DNA from: Bradyrhizobium roseum | GTDB lineage: Bacteria > Pseudomonadota > Alphaproteobacteria > Rhizobiales > Xanthobacteraceae | Reading direction: 5' to 3' | Assembly (NCBI RefSeq): GCF_030413175.1 | Contig: NZ_CP129212.1 | Span: 4,936,450-5,000,449 of the forward strand | Length of the DNA stretch: 64,000 bases | Shown here: positions 51,336 through 61,746 of the stretch, piece after piece | How positions within the stretch are numbered: the first letter of the stretch is position 1 | Layout of the letters: every line of letters begins with the position of its first letter | Translations under genes and position numbers: made by a program | The notes under the pieces: generated by a model | Databases searched by the model: none | What the model saw: the letters and a program-made list of their open reading frames with translations, nothing else | Told to the model about the DNA's origin: nothing

Positions 51336-53375
51336 ATGACTGACCAGAATACGCCCGGATCCGGATTCCAGTTCGGCCTCGCCAATTTAAAGCCCGCCGA
51401 GCCCTTGGAAAAAATCACCCTCACCTTCCCGGACGGCGCGAGCCGCGAATACGCCAGGGACATCACCGGGCTCGACGTCGCCAAGGGCATCTCGCCGTCG
51501 CTGGCCAAGCGCACCGTGGCGATGGCGCTGGATGGCGTGGTCACCGACCTCAACGATCCGATTTCAGCCGATGCGAAGATCGAACTGATCAACCGCGACG
51601 ATTCGCGCGCGCTGGAACTGATCCGGCATGACTGCGCGCATGTGCTGGCGGAAGCCGTGCAGTCGCTGTGGCCGGGCACCCAGGTGACGATCGGCCCCGT
51701 CATCGAGAACGGGTTCTATTACGACTTCTTCCGCAACGAGCCGTTCACGCCGGAAGACTTTTCCGCGATCGAAAAGAAAATGCGCGAGATTATCGCGCGC
51801 GACAAGCCCTTCACCAAGGAAGTGTGGGACCGCGAAAAAACCAAACAGGTGTTCCGCGACAAGGGCGAAGCCTTCAAGGTCGAATTGGTCGACGCGATCC
51901 CCGGCGACGAGCCGATCAAGATCTATTTCCAGGGCGACTGGTTCGACCTCTGCCGCGGCCCGCATATGTCGTCGACCGGCAAGATCGGCAGCGCCTTCAA
52001 GCTGATGAAGGTGGCCGGCGCCTATTGGCGCGGCGACAGCAACAATCCGATGCTGACGCGCATCTACGGCACGGCGTTCGCGAAGCAGGAAGAGCTCGAC
52101 GCCTATCTCAAGCAGATCGAGGAGGCCGAGAAGCGCGATCACCGCAGGCTCGGCCGCGAGCTCGACCTGTTTCACTTCCAGGAGGAAGGCCCCGGCGTGG
52201 TGTTCTGGCACCCGAAGGGCTGGACGATTTTCCAGGCGCTGATCGCCTATATGCGCCGCCGCCTGACCGGTGACTACAGCGAGGTCAACGCGCCGCAGAT
52301 CCTCGACAAGGTGTTGTGGGAAATGTCCGGCCATTGGGACTGGTACCGCGAAAACATGTTCGCGGCACAATCCGCCGGCGACGAGGCCGAGGACAAGCGC
52401 TGGTTTGCGCTGAAGCCGATGAACTGCCCGGGCCATGTGCAGATCTTCAAGCATGGCTTGAAGAGCTACCGCGACCTGCCGTTGCGCCTCGCCGAATTCG
52501 GCGTGGTGCACCGCTACGAGCCGTCGGGCGCCATGCACGGCCTGATGCGCGTACGCGGCTTCACGCAGGACGACGCCCACGTGTTCTGCACCGAGGCGCA
52601 GCTTGCCGACGAGTGTCTCAAGATCAACGAGCTGATCCTGTCGACCTATGCCGATTTCGGCTTCGACGGCGAACTCACCGTCAAACTCTCGACCCGGCCG
52701 GAGAAGCGCGTCGGCACCGACGAGATGTGGGATCACGCCGAGCGCGTGATGGCGACCGTGCTGGCGGAGATCCAGGCCAGCGGCAGCAACCGCATCAAGA
52801 CCGCGATCAACCCCGGCGAAGGCGCGTTCTACGGGCCGAAGTTCGAATATGTGCTGCGTGACGCCATCGGCCGCGACTGGCAATGCGGCACCACGCAGGT
52901 CGACTTCAACCTGCCGGAGCGTTTTGGCGCCTTTTATATCGACGCCGACGGATCGAAGAAGGTGCCGGTCATGGTTCACCGCGCGATCTGCGGTTCGATG
53001 GAGCGCTTCATCGGCATCCTGATCGAACACTTCGCCGGCAATTTTCCGCTCTGGCTGGCGCCGACCCAGGTGCTGGTCACGACGATCACGTCCGAGGGCG
53101 ACGAATACGCCAAGGTGGTGGCCGCAGCCGCCCGGCGCGCCGGCCTTCGCGTCGACATCGATCTGCGCAACGAGAAGATCAACTACAAGGTCCGCGAACA
53201 CTCGCTGGCAAAGATCCCCGCCCTGCTTGTGGTCGGCAAGAAGGAAGCCGAAAGCCATTCGGTCTCGATCCGTCGGCTCGGCAGCGATGGCCAGAAGGTG
53301 ATGCCGACGGATGAAGCGATCGCCGCGCTGGTCGAGGAAGCGACGCCGCCGGATGTGAAGCGGGCGGCGGCCTAA
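51336..53375 (+). CDS. thrS: Threonyl-tRNA synthetase
   Basis: A 679-residue class II synthetase. In order: an N-terminal TGS domain (about 25-85, '[19 protein letters not shown]'), an editing domain ('[20 protein letters not shown]'), the catalytic core with class II motif 2 ('[20 protein letters not shown]') and motif 3 ('[20 protein letters not shown]'), and a C-terminal anticodon-binding domain. It charges tRNA-Thr, and this window also holds tRNA-Thr(TGT). The ATG at 51336 follows GGAGA. An upstream in-frame extension to 50970 is open but unlikely. Confidence 0.97.
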   Translation: MTDQNTPGSGFQFGLANLKPAEPLEKITLTFPDGASREYARDITGLDVAKGISPSLAKRTVAMALDGVVTDLNDPISADAKIELINRDDSRALELIRHDCAHVLAEAVQSLWPGTQVTIGPVIENGFYYDFFRNEPFTPEDFSAIEKKMREIIARDKPFTKEVWDREKTKQVFRDKGEAFKVELVDAIPGDEPIKIYFQGDWFDLCRGPHMSSTGKIGSAFKLMKVAGAYWRGDSNNPMLTRIYGTAFAKQEELDAYLKQIEEAEKRDHRRLGRELDLFHFQEEGPGVVFWHPKGWTIFQALIAYMRRRLTGDYSEVNAPQILDKVLWEMSGHWDWYRENMFAAQSAGDEAEDKRWFALKPMNCPGHVQIFKHGLKSYRDLPLRLAEFGVVHRYEPSGAMHGLMRVRGFTQDDAHVFCTEAQLADECLKINELILSTYADFGFDGELTVKLSTRPEKRVGTDEMWDHAERVMATVLAEIQASGSNRIKTAINPGEGAFYGPKFEYVLRDAIGRDWQCGTTQVDFNLPERFGAFYIDADGSKKVPVMVHRAICGSMERFIGILIEHFAGNFPLWLAPTQVLVTTITSEGDEYAKVVAAAARRAGLRVDIDLRNEKINYKVREHSLAKIPALLVVGKKEAESHSVSIRRLGSDGQKVMPTDEAIAALVEEATPPDVKRAAA

Positions 53376-53410
53376 TCATAATCGGTCTAAAACCGGCTTC
53401 CGCTGGACCG

Positions 53411-53435
53411 GCTGTGCCCCTATTTGGGGCACAGC
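53411..53435 (+). terminator. Hairpin after thrS
   Basis: A perfect 10-bp stem GCTGTGCCCC/GGGGCACAGC with loop TATTT. No T run follows, so termination would be weak. It supports starting the nitroreductase at 53459, since the earlier GTG at 53414 lies in this stem. Confidence 0.45.
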
Positions 53436-53458
53436 CATTTCCGACGAAAGAGACCCTC

Positions 53459-54022
53459 GTGCCCGACGCCATTGAACTCCTGAAAATCCGCCGATCGGTA
53501 AAGCCCCGCGAGATGAGCGGGCCCGGCCCTTCGCCTTCCGAGATCGAGACCATTTTGACCATCGGCGCGCGGGTGCCGGACCATGGCAAGCTGACGCCGT
53601 GGCGCTTCATCGTGTTCGAGGGCGACGCCCGGGCGCGGGCCGGCGACGTCATCGCGCAGGTCTTTGCGAAGAAGAACCCGTCCGCGCCTGCCGCCGATAT
53701 CGAGGTGGAGAAGCGCCGGCTGATGGACGCGCCGCTGGTGATCGCGGTGGTCAGCTTCGTCAAGCCGCACCCGAAGGTGCCGGCCTGGGAACAGGAACTG
53801 TCCGCCGGCGCCAGCGCGATGAACATCGTCACCGCGGCGACGGCGCTCGGCTATGGCGCCAACTGGCTGACCGGCTGGTTCGCGTTCGACCGCGACGTGC
53901 TGGACGGGTTCGGATTGAAGGCGGATGAAAAGCTCGCCGGCTTCATCCATATCGGAACGCCGGCCAAGCCCGCCGAAGACCGTCCGCGCCCGGCGCTGTC
54001 CGACATCGTGACGCGGTTCTAG
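53459..54022 (+). CDS. Nitroreductase family protein (YdjA-like)
   Basis: A 187-residue FMN-dependent enzyme read from GTG 53459. 'LLKIRRSVKP' binds FMN phosphate, 'TIGARVPDHGKLTPWRFIVF' and 'GYGANWLTGWFAFD' are typical of the small YdjA-like group, and 'GFIHIGTPAKP' closes the fold. It reduces nitro or enone compounds with NAD(P)H; the physiological substrate is unknown. It is in the thrS direction, with an 83-base gap and a hairpin between them. Confidence 0.88.
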   Translation: MPDAIELLKIRRSVKPREMSGPGPSPSEIETILTIGARVPDHGKLTPWRFIVFEGDARARAGDVIAQVFAKKNPSAPAADIEVEKRRLMDAPLVIAVVSFVKPHPKVPAWEQELSAGASAMNIVTAATALGYGANWLTGWFAFDRDVLDGFGLKADEKLAGFIHIGTPAKPAEDRPRPALSDIVTRF

Positions 54023-54077
54023 ATTTGCGGTTCTGGATTTCGGCTCGACAGCTCTCTTGATTATCATCAACGATAAA

Positions 54078-54109
54078 GCCCGGCGCAGAACTTTCGTTCT
54101 GCGCCGGGC
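54078..54109. terminator. Bidirectional terminator between convergent genes
   Basis: A perfect 14-bp stem GCCCGGCGCAGAAC/GTTCTGCGCCGGGC with loop TTTC, 55 bases after the nitroreductase stop and 41 bases past the metalloprotease stop on the other strand. Short T runs follow on both sides. Confidence 0.7.
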
Positions 54110-54150
54110 ATTGTCACGTCGTCACGCCATGACGACCATCGCGCGCATCA

Positions 54151-55008
54151 TCAACCCCACAGATGATTGTCGAAATGCTGGTGCGCCAGGTTGATCAGTT
54201 CGCCGATCTGCGTGCTCGCCAAATCAGCGCCCGATGCGGCGGCTCCATCGCTGTCGTCACCCTGCATTGAACGCAGAAGGGATCCCAGATCGGCGAAGCG
54301 GCCGCCAAGATCGCCGCCGAAGCCATCAGGCGTGCCGGCATCTGCACCGGTGCCCGTGGCGCCATCGCCCGCAGCCGTCTGGGTTCCGCCACAGCCGCCG
54401 GCGTCGCCATCGCCCGCATCTGCAGTCGGCGTTGTCGGCGTGTCAGGCGTTGCTCCGGTACCGCCATCGGGAGTGACAGTGTCGGGCGGCGTGGTCCCCG
54501 TGCCGCCGGCATCCGCCATGTCGGTGGTGTTGGCGCCATACAGCGCCACGATGCCGTCGATATCGGATTGCGTCAAACTGTCGAGCCCGAAATTGGCGGT
54601 CGAGTTCATCACCGCGTCATCGTCGTTGAAGTGACCCAGTCCAATCGCATGCCCGATCTCGTGGATCGCGACCAGGGAAAATTCCGAGCCGCTCAGATTG
54701 TCGGCGCTATCGAACTCGATATCTGCACTCTGAAGCTGGCCCCCTGAATAACTGTAGCTTGTGACGCCCAGGATGTTGCTGGCGCCATCGATCGCCCCCT
54801 CTGAGAAATCGATGTCAGATTCGGTAGTGGACGAGACCTGCTGGAATTGAATATTGGCAACCTCGGACCATTCAGCGAATGCAGCATTGATGGATTGCAT
54901 TTCTGTCTGGGAGATACTGTCGTCAACGGCCCAGGTGACAATCCCTCCCGCAGTGCCCAGTTCGGGCGAGCCCCATTTCGCGCCCTCGAGGCTGAAGTCA
55001 TTCGCCAT
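54151..55008 (-). CDS. Matrixin/metzincin-type zinc metalloprotease
   Basis: A 285-residue protein. Residues about 10-165 form a metzincin domain with the full Zn site H-E-I-G-H-A-I-G-L-G-H (His116, Glu117, His120, His126) and a Met-turn ('DAVMNS', Met134). A long Gly/Thr/Asp/Pro-rich low-complexity region (about 175-250) follows. There is no Sec or Tat signal, so export by a type I or similar route, or a cytosolic role, is possible. The ATG has AAGGAG 5 bases upstream. The substrate is unknown. Confidence 0.85.
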   Translation of the reverse strand: MANDFSLEGAKWGSPELGTAGGIVTWAVDDSISQTEMQSINAAFAEWSEVANIQFQQVSSTTESDIDFSEGAIDGASNILGVTSYSYSGGQLQSADIEFDSADNLSGSEFSLVAIHEIGHAIGLGHFNDDDAVMNSTANFGLDSLTQSDIDGIVALYGANTTDMADAGGTGTTPPDTVTPDGGTGATPDTPTTPTADAGDGDAGGCGGTQTAAGDGATGTGADAGTPDGFGGDLGGRFADLGSLLRSMQGDDSDGAAASGADLASTQIGELINLAHQHFDNHLWG

Positions 55009-55315
55009 GGTATCTCCTTCACCGTTGATGTCAGTCAAGATCGCAGTATCGGACACGTAAGCTGTTCGGTTGACGAGACTGAGGCTCTCGTTGGCAAGAG
55101 TGAGGCGATACAACGCTCATTGAATGATCAGCAATACGCCGACGCGTCGACGCAGCTTTGCAACGCCGGGCATCAAGCAAAGATCGCCCATGCGGGAACC
55201 GGCACCAATAAAGTCGGAGCCGCGCTTCGGTGCGTTGCGACCTGATCAGCCGAACAGCAAGCGCTGTGCGATTCCACACGCAGGTAAGCACGGCCTTGTC
55301 TGAACCCGCGACGAC
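55009..55315. other. Gap without genes
   Basis: About 305 bases upstream of the metalloprotease gene and downstream of the GGDEF/EAL gene. Frames on both strands lack start signals and motifs. Confidence 0.5.
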
Positions 55316-57799
55316 TTACGCTGCCTGCGAGGCCCGCGCAGCAAAACGAGCCAATAGTTCCGCGATCTCCGACGCCGGCTTCGCCGCGCTGAACAGAAAG
55401 CCCTGCACCTCGTTGCAGCCTTCGGCGCGCAGCCAGTCGAGTTGATCCTCGGTCTCCACGCCTTCGGCCGTGGTCGTGATGTTCAGGCTGCGGCCGAGGC
55501 CGGAGATGGCGCGCACGATCGCGACGCAGTCGGAACGCTCGACGAGATCCTTGACGAACGAGCGGTCGATCTTGATCTTGTCGAACGGAAAGCTGCGAAG
55601 ATAACTCAGGCTGGAATAGCCGGTGCCGAAATCGTCCATGGATATGCTGACGCCGAGCTCGCGCAACTGATGCAGGATCGCCAGATTGGCTTCGGTCTCG
55701 GCCAGGAACACCGACTCGGTGATTTCGAGTTCGAGCCGCCGCGGCGACAGGCCGGAATGCGCCAGCGCCGAGATCACCGCCTGAACCAGATTGCGGCTGC
55801 GGAACTGGACCGGGGACAGATTGACCGCGACCTTGATGTCCTCGGGCCAGCTCACCGCTTCGGAACAAGCCTCGCGCAGCACCCACTCGCCGAGCGCCAC
55901 GATCAATCCGATATCTTCCGCGACCGGAATGAAATCCATCGGAGAAACCATGCCCTTTTCCGGATGACGCCAGCGCAACAGCGATTCGAACCCGCTGATA
56001 CGGTTGGCGGCCAAATCCACAAGCGGCTGATAGTGCAGCTCGAATTCTCCGCCGGCAAAGGCGCGGCGCAGGTCGCGCTCCATATCGCGGCGCTTCTGGG
56101 CCTGGCGATCCATGTCGCGCTCGAAGAAGCGATGAACGCCGCCGCCATCGGCCTTCGCCCGGTACAGCGCCATGTCCGCGTTGCGCATCAGTTCCTCGCT
56201 GGTCGCGCCATCGCCGGGCGACAGCGAGATTCCGATGCTTGCGCCAACGACCACTTCGAGCCCATCGAGATCATAGCGCGCGCTCAGCACGCCGATCAGC
56301 CGGTCGGCGAAGTCGCTCACGTCGTTCGGCGACACCTCCGAGACCAGCACGATGGCGAATTCGTCGCCGCCGAGCCGGGCGACGACATTGTCGCCGCGCA
56401 CCTCGGATTTGAGCCGCTCGGCCACCTGCTTCAGCAGGCGATCGCCCATCGGATGGCCGAATGAATCGTTGACGTTCTTGAACAGATCGAGATCGACGCA
56501 CAACACCGCAACGCGCCTGTTGCCGGACGCCGCCCGCTCGAGCGACGCGCGAAGGCGGTCCTGATAGAAGGCGCGGTTCGGCAGGTTGGTCAAGCCGTCG
56601 TGATGGGCCATGTGAGCGATCCGCGCCTCTGCTTCGCGGCGCTCGGTGATATCGACCGCTGCGACCAGATAGCCGTCATATCCGTCAAAGGCGACGCGGC
56701 GCCCGAATGTCAGCACGTGGATTTCGCTGCCGTCGGCCTTCAAATGCCGCCAGTCCCGGCTCGAATGATAGACATCTCCGATCTGCTGCAGCGCCTGGCT
56801 GTGGCTTGCCCACTCATCCTCCGGCCAGATCTGGCGAAGCTGCATCTGCAGGAAGGTTTCGCGTGGATAGCCATAATGTCGGACGGCCGCGTCGTTGACG
56901 CTGAGGAATTGGGTCGTTTCGACGTCGAACACCCACATCGGCATCGGATTGTTGTCGAACAGCAGGCGGAAGGAAACTTCACTCCGCTTCAGCGCCGTGA
57001 CATCCGAGACCGTGAGCGACAGCATGTCGCCGAACGCCGTCACGCCCAACCGCAGACAGCGGTCTTCGCTGTCGATTTCGATCTGGCCGCCATTGCCGCC
57101 GACGATGATGTCGCGCAAGCGCCGAAGCACCTCCGGTCGGCATAGCAGGTTTCCCCCGGCGGCGAGCCGGCGCCATAACAACGCGGATGCCGGTTGCCGC
57201 AGCAGCCGCGCCGCGCCCTGATTGAGGTGGACGATCTGAAAATCGGAAGGGCTGCCGCTCGCATTGCGGATCGCCGCGAGTGACAGGACGCCCTCGTCGG
57301 TCGACGAAAAGATCGTGTCGAGCAGATTGAATTTCGGGCCCCGCTCGTTGACGTAGGCGCTGACGAGAGTGGCGCCCCAGCGCGAGGATGTCGGCAGCGC
57401 CAGCACGTCGTAAGTCCGAACCAGTCCGTCGCGCACGCAATGCGCGATGGCAAGATGCGGACAGCCGTTCTGCAGCGCGTGAGACGCCGCCTCGCCGAGC
57501 GTGGTCGCACAATCCGGCGGCAACGCGCTCAGGGGAATGTCCCAGCGATCGTCATTGAGCCATTGCTGGACGTAGCGGCCGCTGTGCGAGAGGGCAAACA
57601 TCCCGCCGTCGTGGCGCAGCAGTACCACATGGTCCGCCATCCGGCCGAGGCTGCCCAGCATGACGTCCTCGTAGCGCGGCAGATTCTCGCCCGGGCGCAA
57701 CGCAGCCTGCCATTTGCGCTTTAGAACCGGGACGTCGGCAAACATCTCGGTGTTGAATTTCTCCGACGTCTTTTTCGATGATCTGTTTGCCGCAACCAT
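55316..57799 (-). CDS. PAS-GGDEF-EAL cyclic di-GMP signalling protein
   Basis: An 827-residue cytosolic protein. An N-terminal sensory region (about 1-260, PAS-like), a PAS domain (about 270-390, 'DNNPMPMWVFDVETTQFL'), a GGDEF domain with intact G-G-D-E-F (residues 477-481) and an EAL domain. The EAL signature reads E605-S-L-L-R-W, so the Glu is kept and Ala is Ser. Both synthesis and breakdown of c-di-GMP are possible. No membrane helices are evident. It is alone, with 150 bases of promoter region upstream. Confidence 0.92.
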   Translation of the reverse strand: MVAANRSSKKTSEKFNTEMFADVPVLKRKWQAALRPGENLPRYEDVMLGSLGRMADHVVLLRHDGGMFALSHSGRYVQQWLNDDRWDIPLSALPPDCATTLGEAASHALQNGCPHLAIAHCVRDGLVRTYDVLALPTSSRWGATLVSAYVNERGPKFNLLDTIFSSTDEGVLSLAAIRNASGSPSDFQIVHLNQGAARLLRQPASALLWRRLAAGGNLLCRPEVLRRLRDIIVGGNGGQIEIDSEDRCLRLGVTAFGDMLSLTVSDVTALKRSEVSFRLLFDNNPMPMWVFDVETTQFLSVNDAAVRHYGYPRETFLQMQLRQIWPEDEWASHSQALQQIGDVYHSSRDWRHLKADGSEIHVLTFGRRVAFDGYDGYLVAAVDITERREAEARIAHMAHHDGLTNLPNRAFYQDRLRASLERAASGNRRVAVLCVDLDLFKNVNDSFGHPMGDRLLKQVAERLKSEVRGDNVVARLGGDEFAIVLVSEVSPNDVSDFADRLIGVLSARYDLDGLEVVVGASIGISLSPGDGATSEELMRNADMALYRAKADGGGVHRFFERDMDRQAQKRRDMERDLRRAFAGGEFELHYQPLVDLAANRISGFESLLRWRHPEKGMVSPMDFIPVAEDIGLIVALGEWVLREACSEAVSWPEDIKVAVNLSPVQFRSRNLVQAVISALAHSGLSPRRLELEITESVFLAETEANLAILHQLRELGVSISMDDFGTGYSSLSYLRSFPFDKIKIDRSFVKDLVERSDCVAIVRAISGLGRSLNITTTAEGVETEDQLDWLRAEGCNEVQGFLFSAAKPASEIAELLARFAARASQAA

Positions 57800-57949
57800 G
57801 ACCTGCCCCGCTTTACGCGCTCAATCCCGGGGGCATCCAATGCAGCCGCCTTTAAGGCTCTGTAAAAATCGCGGCGGCGGTACGCCGATAGGACCATTGT
57901 GACAGTTTTAAGCTGCGCGATGGTTAGTGTGCGTTAGAGACTGTGACAG

Positions 57950-59047
57950 TCAGCGCGCGATGACCTCGACCTCGCCGTCGACGCCGTTGACGACGTTGAA
58001 GGGACGCTCGAACACCTTGCCCTCGTTCTTGGCGATCGCGCGGTATTCGCCTTCGGACAGCACGACGCGGGGAAATGCGCCGATCGATTCCTTGATGACG
58101 TCGCCGCCCGGCGTGATGACCGACCAGGCGGTATTGGCGAGCGCCTCGCCGCCCCTGTCGCTGACGAGTTTCAGCGTAATGACCGCCGCACGGTGGCTGA
58201 CGGTCACGTCGGTCAATTTGCCGGCCTGGACGCGGATGTCGGAGCGCACGACCGAGTTGGCGTCGCCGTAGTTGGAAATGATGTAATAGGTCCCCTCGGG
58301 GAGCAGCGCGACGTCGCCGGCAGCTACGTTGGGGACCAGCGACTGGCGGTCGGTGCCGGCGTTGCCGCCCTCGAACTGACTGCCCTTGTACAGCGCGAAC
58401 GAAATCTGGTTCGGCGGGATCTTGCTCGAACCCACGCGGCCCTCGATGCGCAACCCGCCGGCCGGAAGCACAAAGGCAAGACGGTCGGTCTCCGCCTTCA
58501 GGCTCACCGCCCGCACCGCGCTGACCAGGCCGAGCGCGACATGGACGACGTAGTTGCCGGGCGGCAGCACGATGTTCGGCGTCGCGCCGCGCTCCTCGCG
58601 GATCAGCTTGAACGTGCCGGTGTCGTCGGGCTTGTCAGCGAACACCCGCCACACCAGTCCGCCATTGATGACCGGCAGATCCTTGCCGTAGCGCGCCGTC
58701 AGCGACAGCACCCCCTGGGTGGGAACAGCAGGCGCCGGCGGCGCGGCCGGCGGGATCGTGACGATCGTCGGCGGCACGATGGTCGGCTGGTTCAACGGCG
58801 GCGGAACCGTCGGGATCGCTCCCGTCCCCGATGGCGGCGCCAGGTTCAGGGCTGGCGAGGTCTGTACGTCAGGCACCGCGGCCGGGGGCACCGGCGGCGG
58901 GCGATCCTGGAACATCTGGGCCGACGCGGAGCCAGGAAGTACCAGGGCAAGCGCCAAAGCCAGCATCAAGGCGAACGCTTTCCGCGGGAAAGGCCATCCG
59001 CCCCGCCCGAATCCAACGATACCGTTACCGCCCGAGATCATCGCCAT
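57950..59047 (-). CDS. Secreted proline-rich protein with repeated carboxypeptidase-regulatory-like strands
   Basis: A 365-residue exported protein: signal peptide after a basic start (core 'ALMLALALALVLPGSASA'), then a long Pro/Thr/Val-rich region (about 45-110, 'VPPPLNQPTIVPPTIVTIPP'). The C-terminal ~250 residues are beta-rich, with three similar modules around 'LPPGNYVVHVALG', 'LLPEGTYYIISNYGD' and 'VLSEGEYRAIAKNEG', each like a carboxypeptidase-regulatory or CNA_B-type fold. It is probably periplasmic or surface-bound. The role is unknown. Confidence 0.7.
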   Translation of the reverse strand: MAMISGGNGIVGFGRGGWPFPRKAFALMLALALALVLPGSASAQMFQDRPPPVPPAAVPDVQTSPALNLAPPSGTGAIPTVPPPLNQPTIVPPTIVTIPPAAPPAPAVPTQGVLSLTARYGKDLPVINGGLVWRVFADKPDDTGTFKLIREERGATPNIVLPPGNYVVHVALGLVSAVRAVSLKAETDRLAFVLPAGGLRIEGRVGSSKIPPNQISFALYKGSQFEGGNAGTDRQSLVPNVAAGDVALLPEGTYYIISNYGDANSVVRSDIRVQAGKLTDVTVSHRAAVITLKLVSDRGGEALANTAWSVITPGGDVIKESIGAFPRVVLSEGEYRAIAKNEGKVFERPFNVVNGVDGEVEVIAR

Positions 59048-59274
59048 GCTTTTCACCGAAAACGCGGCAAATTCAAGCCTCCAGCGCGGGACATGGGCGG
59101 GCGATGGTGGCGGAACCTGCGCCGGCACCCAATGTGAGGCCTGCGGTCGTGCTCAGGCCACATTCCCTGCCTAGGCGGCTCCGCCGGCCATAAACCATGC
59201 GGGTGGATCAAAACGAACGGTTCTGGTGCGGCCGCAGCGCAGCGAATAGAGTCGAGGCCGCAGGAGAGTTTGCG

Positions 59275-60324
59275 GTGTTGGATCATTGGATGGGCCGCGG
59301 CCAAAAGGGCTCCGATTCGCAGGACAAGGTGGGTCTCGGCAGCATCCGACGGCCGGTGATCGGGCTGGCGCTGGGCGGCGGCGCCGCCCGCGGCTTTGCC
59401 CATATCGGGATCCTCCGAACGCTGGCGGCCCACGGCATCGTCCCCAACGTCGTCGTGGGGACGTCGATCGGCGCCGTTGTCGGCGGCGCCTACGCGTCCG
59501 GACATCTCGACACGCTGGAGGACTGGGCGCGCCGCCTGCAGCCGCGAAACATCCTCTCCTATCTCGATATCCGCCTGAACGGGTCCGGCTTGATCGGCGG
59601 TGCAAAACTTGCGGCCGAACTCGAGACCGCAATGGGCCAGACCCCGATCGAAGACCTGCCGGTAAAATTCGCCACGGTCGCGACCGAAGTCCGCACCGGC
59701 CACGAGATCTGGCTGACCCATGGTCCGATGGTGGATGCGATGCGCGCCTCCTATGCGCTGCCGGGAATATTCTCGCCGGTGCTGGTCGGCGACCGCTGGC
59801 TGGTCGATGGCGCGCTGGTCAATCCGGTGCCGGTGTCGGCGGCGCGCGCGCTCGGCGCGGAGATCGTCATCGCCGCCAATCTTTCCAGCGACGTCTTCAC
59901 GCATTCCACGACGATTTATTCCCACGGTCCAACGCCAGGCGTCACGGTATCGGTGATGCCGGAGCCCGAAGCCGAGCCGCGCAGGCGCGGCATCGGAAAG
60001 TTCTTCTCTGCCGAGCGCACCATGAAGCGTGAGTTCTTCGGCGGCGGTGGACGGCCCGGCATCTCTTCGGTGATGGTCGATGCCTTCAACATCATGCAGG
60101 ACCGCATCACTCGCGCGCGGCTGGCTGGCGATCCGCCGGACCTGCTGATCTCGCCCCGCGTCGGCAAGATCGGCTGGTTCGACTTTCACCGCGCCGACGA
60201 ACTGATCGCCCATGGCGCTAAGGCTGCCGAACGGGCCATCGAATCGATCCAGGAGGCGATCCATATCCTGGCGCCGCCGCCGGCCGGTGAGGCCGGGCCT
60301 GCTGTCGAGAAGGTCGAGAAATAA
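59275..60324 (+). CDS. Patatin-like phospholipase
   Basis: A 349-residue protein with the patatin catalytic dyad: Ser64 in 'VVVGTSIGAVVGG' and Asp178 in 'RWLVDGALVNPVP', with the oxyanion G-G-G-A-A-R-G near residue 30. It hydrolyses acyl chains of phospholipids. I start it at GTG 59275 because GGAG lies 7 bases before; the frame is open to 59197 (ATG). It faces the CBS gene, with 5 bases between the stops. Confidence 0.9.
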   Translation: MLDHWMGRGQKGSDSQDKVGLGSIRRPVIGLALGGGAARGFAHIGILRTLAAHGIVPNVVVGTSIGAVVGGAYASGHLDTLEDWARRLQPRNILSYLDIRLNGSGLIGGAKLAAELETAMGQTPIEDLPVKFATVATEVRTGHEIWLTHGPMVDAMRASYALPGIFSPVLVGDRWLVDGALVNPVPVSAARALGAEIVIAANLSSDVFTHSTTIYSHGPTPGVTVSVMPEPEAEPRRRGIGKFFSAERTMKREFFGGGGRPGISSVMVDAFNIMQDRITRARLAGDPPDLLISPRVGKIGWFDFHRADELIAHGAKAAERAIESIQEAIHILAPPPAGEAGPAVEKVEK

Positions 60325-60329
60325 GCGCG

Positions 60330-60758
60330 TCAGGCCGTCTTGATGTAGTCGCGCAGCGCTTCCTGTTCGGCTTCGTATTCCTGAACGCGGTGCTTGACGA
60401 TGTCGCCGATCGAGATCAGGCCCACCACCTTGCCCTCCTCGACCACGGGCAAATGACGGAACTTGCCGATCGTCATCATTTCCATGATGCCGGAGACGGT
60501 ATCGGCCTGACGGCAGCTCACCACCCTGCGCGTCATCACCTCGCTGACCGGCTCCTCAAGTACCCGCGCGCCCCGCTCGCCCAGCACCCGGACGATGTCA
60601 CGTTCCGACAGGATGCCTTCCAGCCGTCCCTGGTTCATGACCAGCACGGCGCCGATCCTGCGTTCGGCAAGGATCTTGACCGCCGCCGAGAGCTTGGCGT
60701 CCGGTTCGACGCTCAGGATCTGGTGGCCTTTGACGTCGAGAATTGAACGTACCGTCAT
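60330..60758 (-). CDS. CBS-domain pair protein
   Basis: A 142-residue cytosolic protein made of two CBS domains in tandem (1-65 and 70-130, 'AAVKILAERRIGAVLVMNQG', 'IMEMMTIGKFRHLPVVEEGK'). Such pairs bind adenine nucleotides (AMP, ATP, SAM) and sense energy state. No effector domain is attached. GGGAGA lies 7 bases before ATG 60758. Confidence 0.9.
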   Translation of the reverse strand: MTVRSILDVKGHQILSVEPDAKLSAAVKILAERRIGAVLVMNQGRLEGILSERDIVRVLGERGARVLEEPVSEVMTRRVVSCRQADTVSGIMEMMTIGKFRHLPVVEEGKVVGLISIGDIVKHRVQEYEAEQEALRDYIKTA

Positions 60759-60948
60759 TGTCGTCTCCCTGAATCCGTTCGTGCTCCCGAGAGCCCGACT
60801 TGTTCGCGAGTCTTCAATCAACAGTTCCGCGCCGATTTCATTTCGGGGCGCGGTTGACACGCGCGGCTGTCCTTGACGGCAGCGGCATTGGCTTGCGTTG
60901 CAACCTGCGTGGATGATGAATGAATTCGTTCTGCGCCGCAAGCGGCGA

Positions 60949-61746
60949 TCAGACGCGACCGGGTTCGTCCGGTGACGAAACGTCCGTCGCATGCGGCATC
61001 GCACGCGGCACCGGATCGAACAGCGAAAACAGCATCAGGCCGGCGAGAAATCCGCCGATATGCGCCTGCCAGGCCACGCTGGCGCCGTCCGCGCCGATCG
61101 AAATCGAGCCGAGGCCAAAGATGATGTTGACGCCGAACCATACCGCGAGGAATCCAAGCACGCGCGTATTGCGCAACGCACGGCCTAGCGACAGCGCTGG
61201 AACTTTTGCCGCGGCATCCGCATCGCCCCGATTGAACGAAAGAAAGCTTCCCCGCACGAAAGCGAAACGGATCGCGGCCGCCATGGCGCCGGATACCGAA
61301 GCCGAAGCGCCGATCATCGGCGCGATGGCATGTTCATGGCTGACGAGATGGGCCACCGCGCCCGCCGCCGCGGTCACCGCCATGAATGCGAAGAATCGCG
61401 CGGGACCAAATCGGCGCGCCAGTGCGCTGCCGAACGGCAACAGCCACAGCACGTTGAAACCGATATGGCTGAGATTTGCATGCAACAGGGAATAGCTGAC
61501 GAAGGTCCAGACCTTGGCGCCGGCCCCACCGGGAAAGGTGATATTGAGCAACGTCGAATCGTAGCGCTTGGGGATGAAACCGAACACGTCGATGGTCCAG
61601 TTCTCCAGTTCCACCGGCAGGAGCACCCGCAGATGAATCGCCGCGATCAGCAGCACATAGGCCGTCAGCGCGCCCGGAAGCGTCAGGATCGGCTCGTGCG
61701 GGGCCTCCGGCGGCTCGGCCGGGGATGAGTAGGACTGCGATTCCAA
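60949..61746 (-). CDS. Rhomboid family intramembrane serine protease
   Basis: A 265-residue membrane protein with about six helices. The catalytic Ser is in 'IGASASVSGAMAAA' and the His in 'AWQAHIGGFLAG'; 'LLHANLSHIGFNVLWL' is the conserved H-x3-H-x3-N segment of the family. The glycine after Ser is Ala, a variant of GxSG. It cleaves transmembrane segments of other proteins. I start it at TTG 61746, with AAGG upstream; longer frames upstream lack signals. Confidence 0.85.
   Translation of the reverse strand: MESQSYSSPAEPPEAPHEPILTLPGALTAYVLLIAAIHLRVLLPVELENWTIDVFGFIPKRYDSTLLNITFPGGAGAKVWTFVSYSLLHANLSHIGFNVLWLLPFGSALARRFGPARFFAFMAVTAAAGAVAHLVSHEHAIAPMIGASASVSGAMAAAIRFAFVRGSFLSFNRGDADAAAKVPALSLGRALRNTRVLGFLAVWFGVNIIFGLGSISIGADGASVAWQAHIGGFLAGLMLFSLFDPVPRAMPHATDVSSPDEPGRV

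Noticed and set aside
51564..53258. A 564-codon minus-strand open frame opposite thrS.
   Set aside because: thrS motifs are complete on the plus strand; the opposite frame is a shadow.
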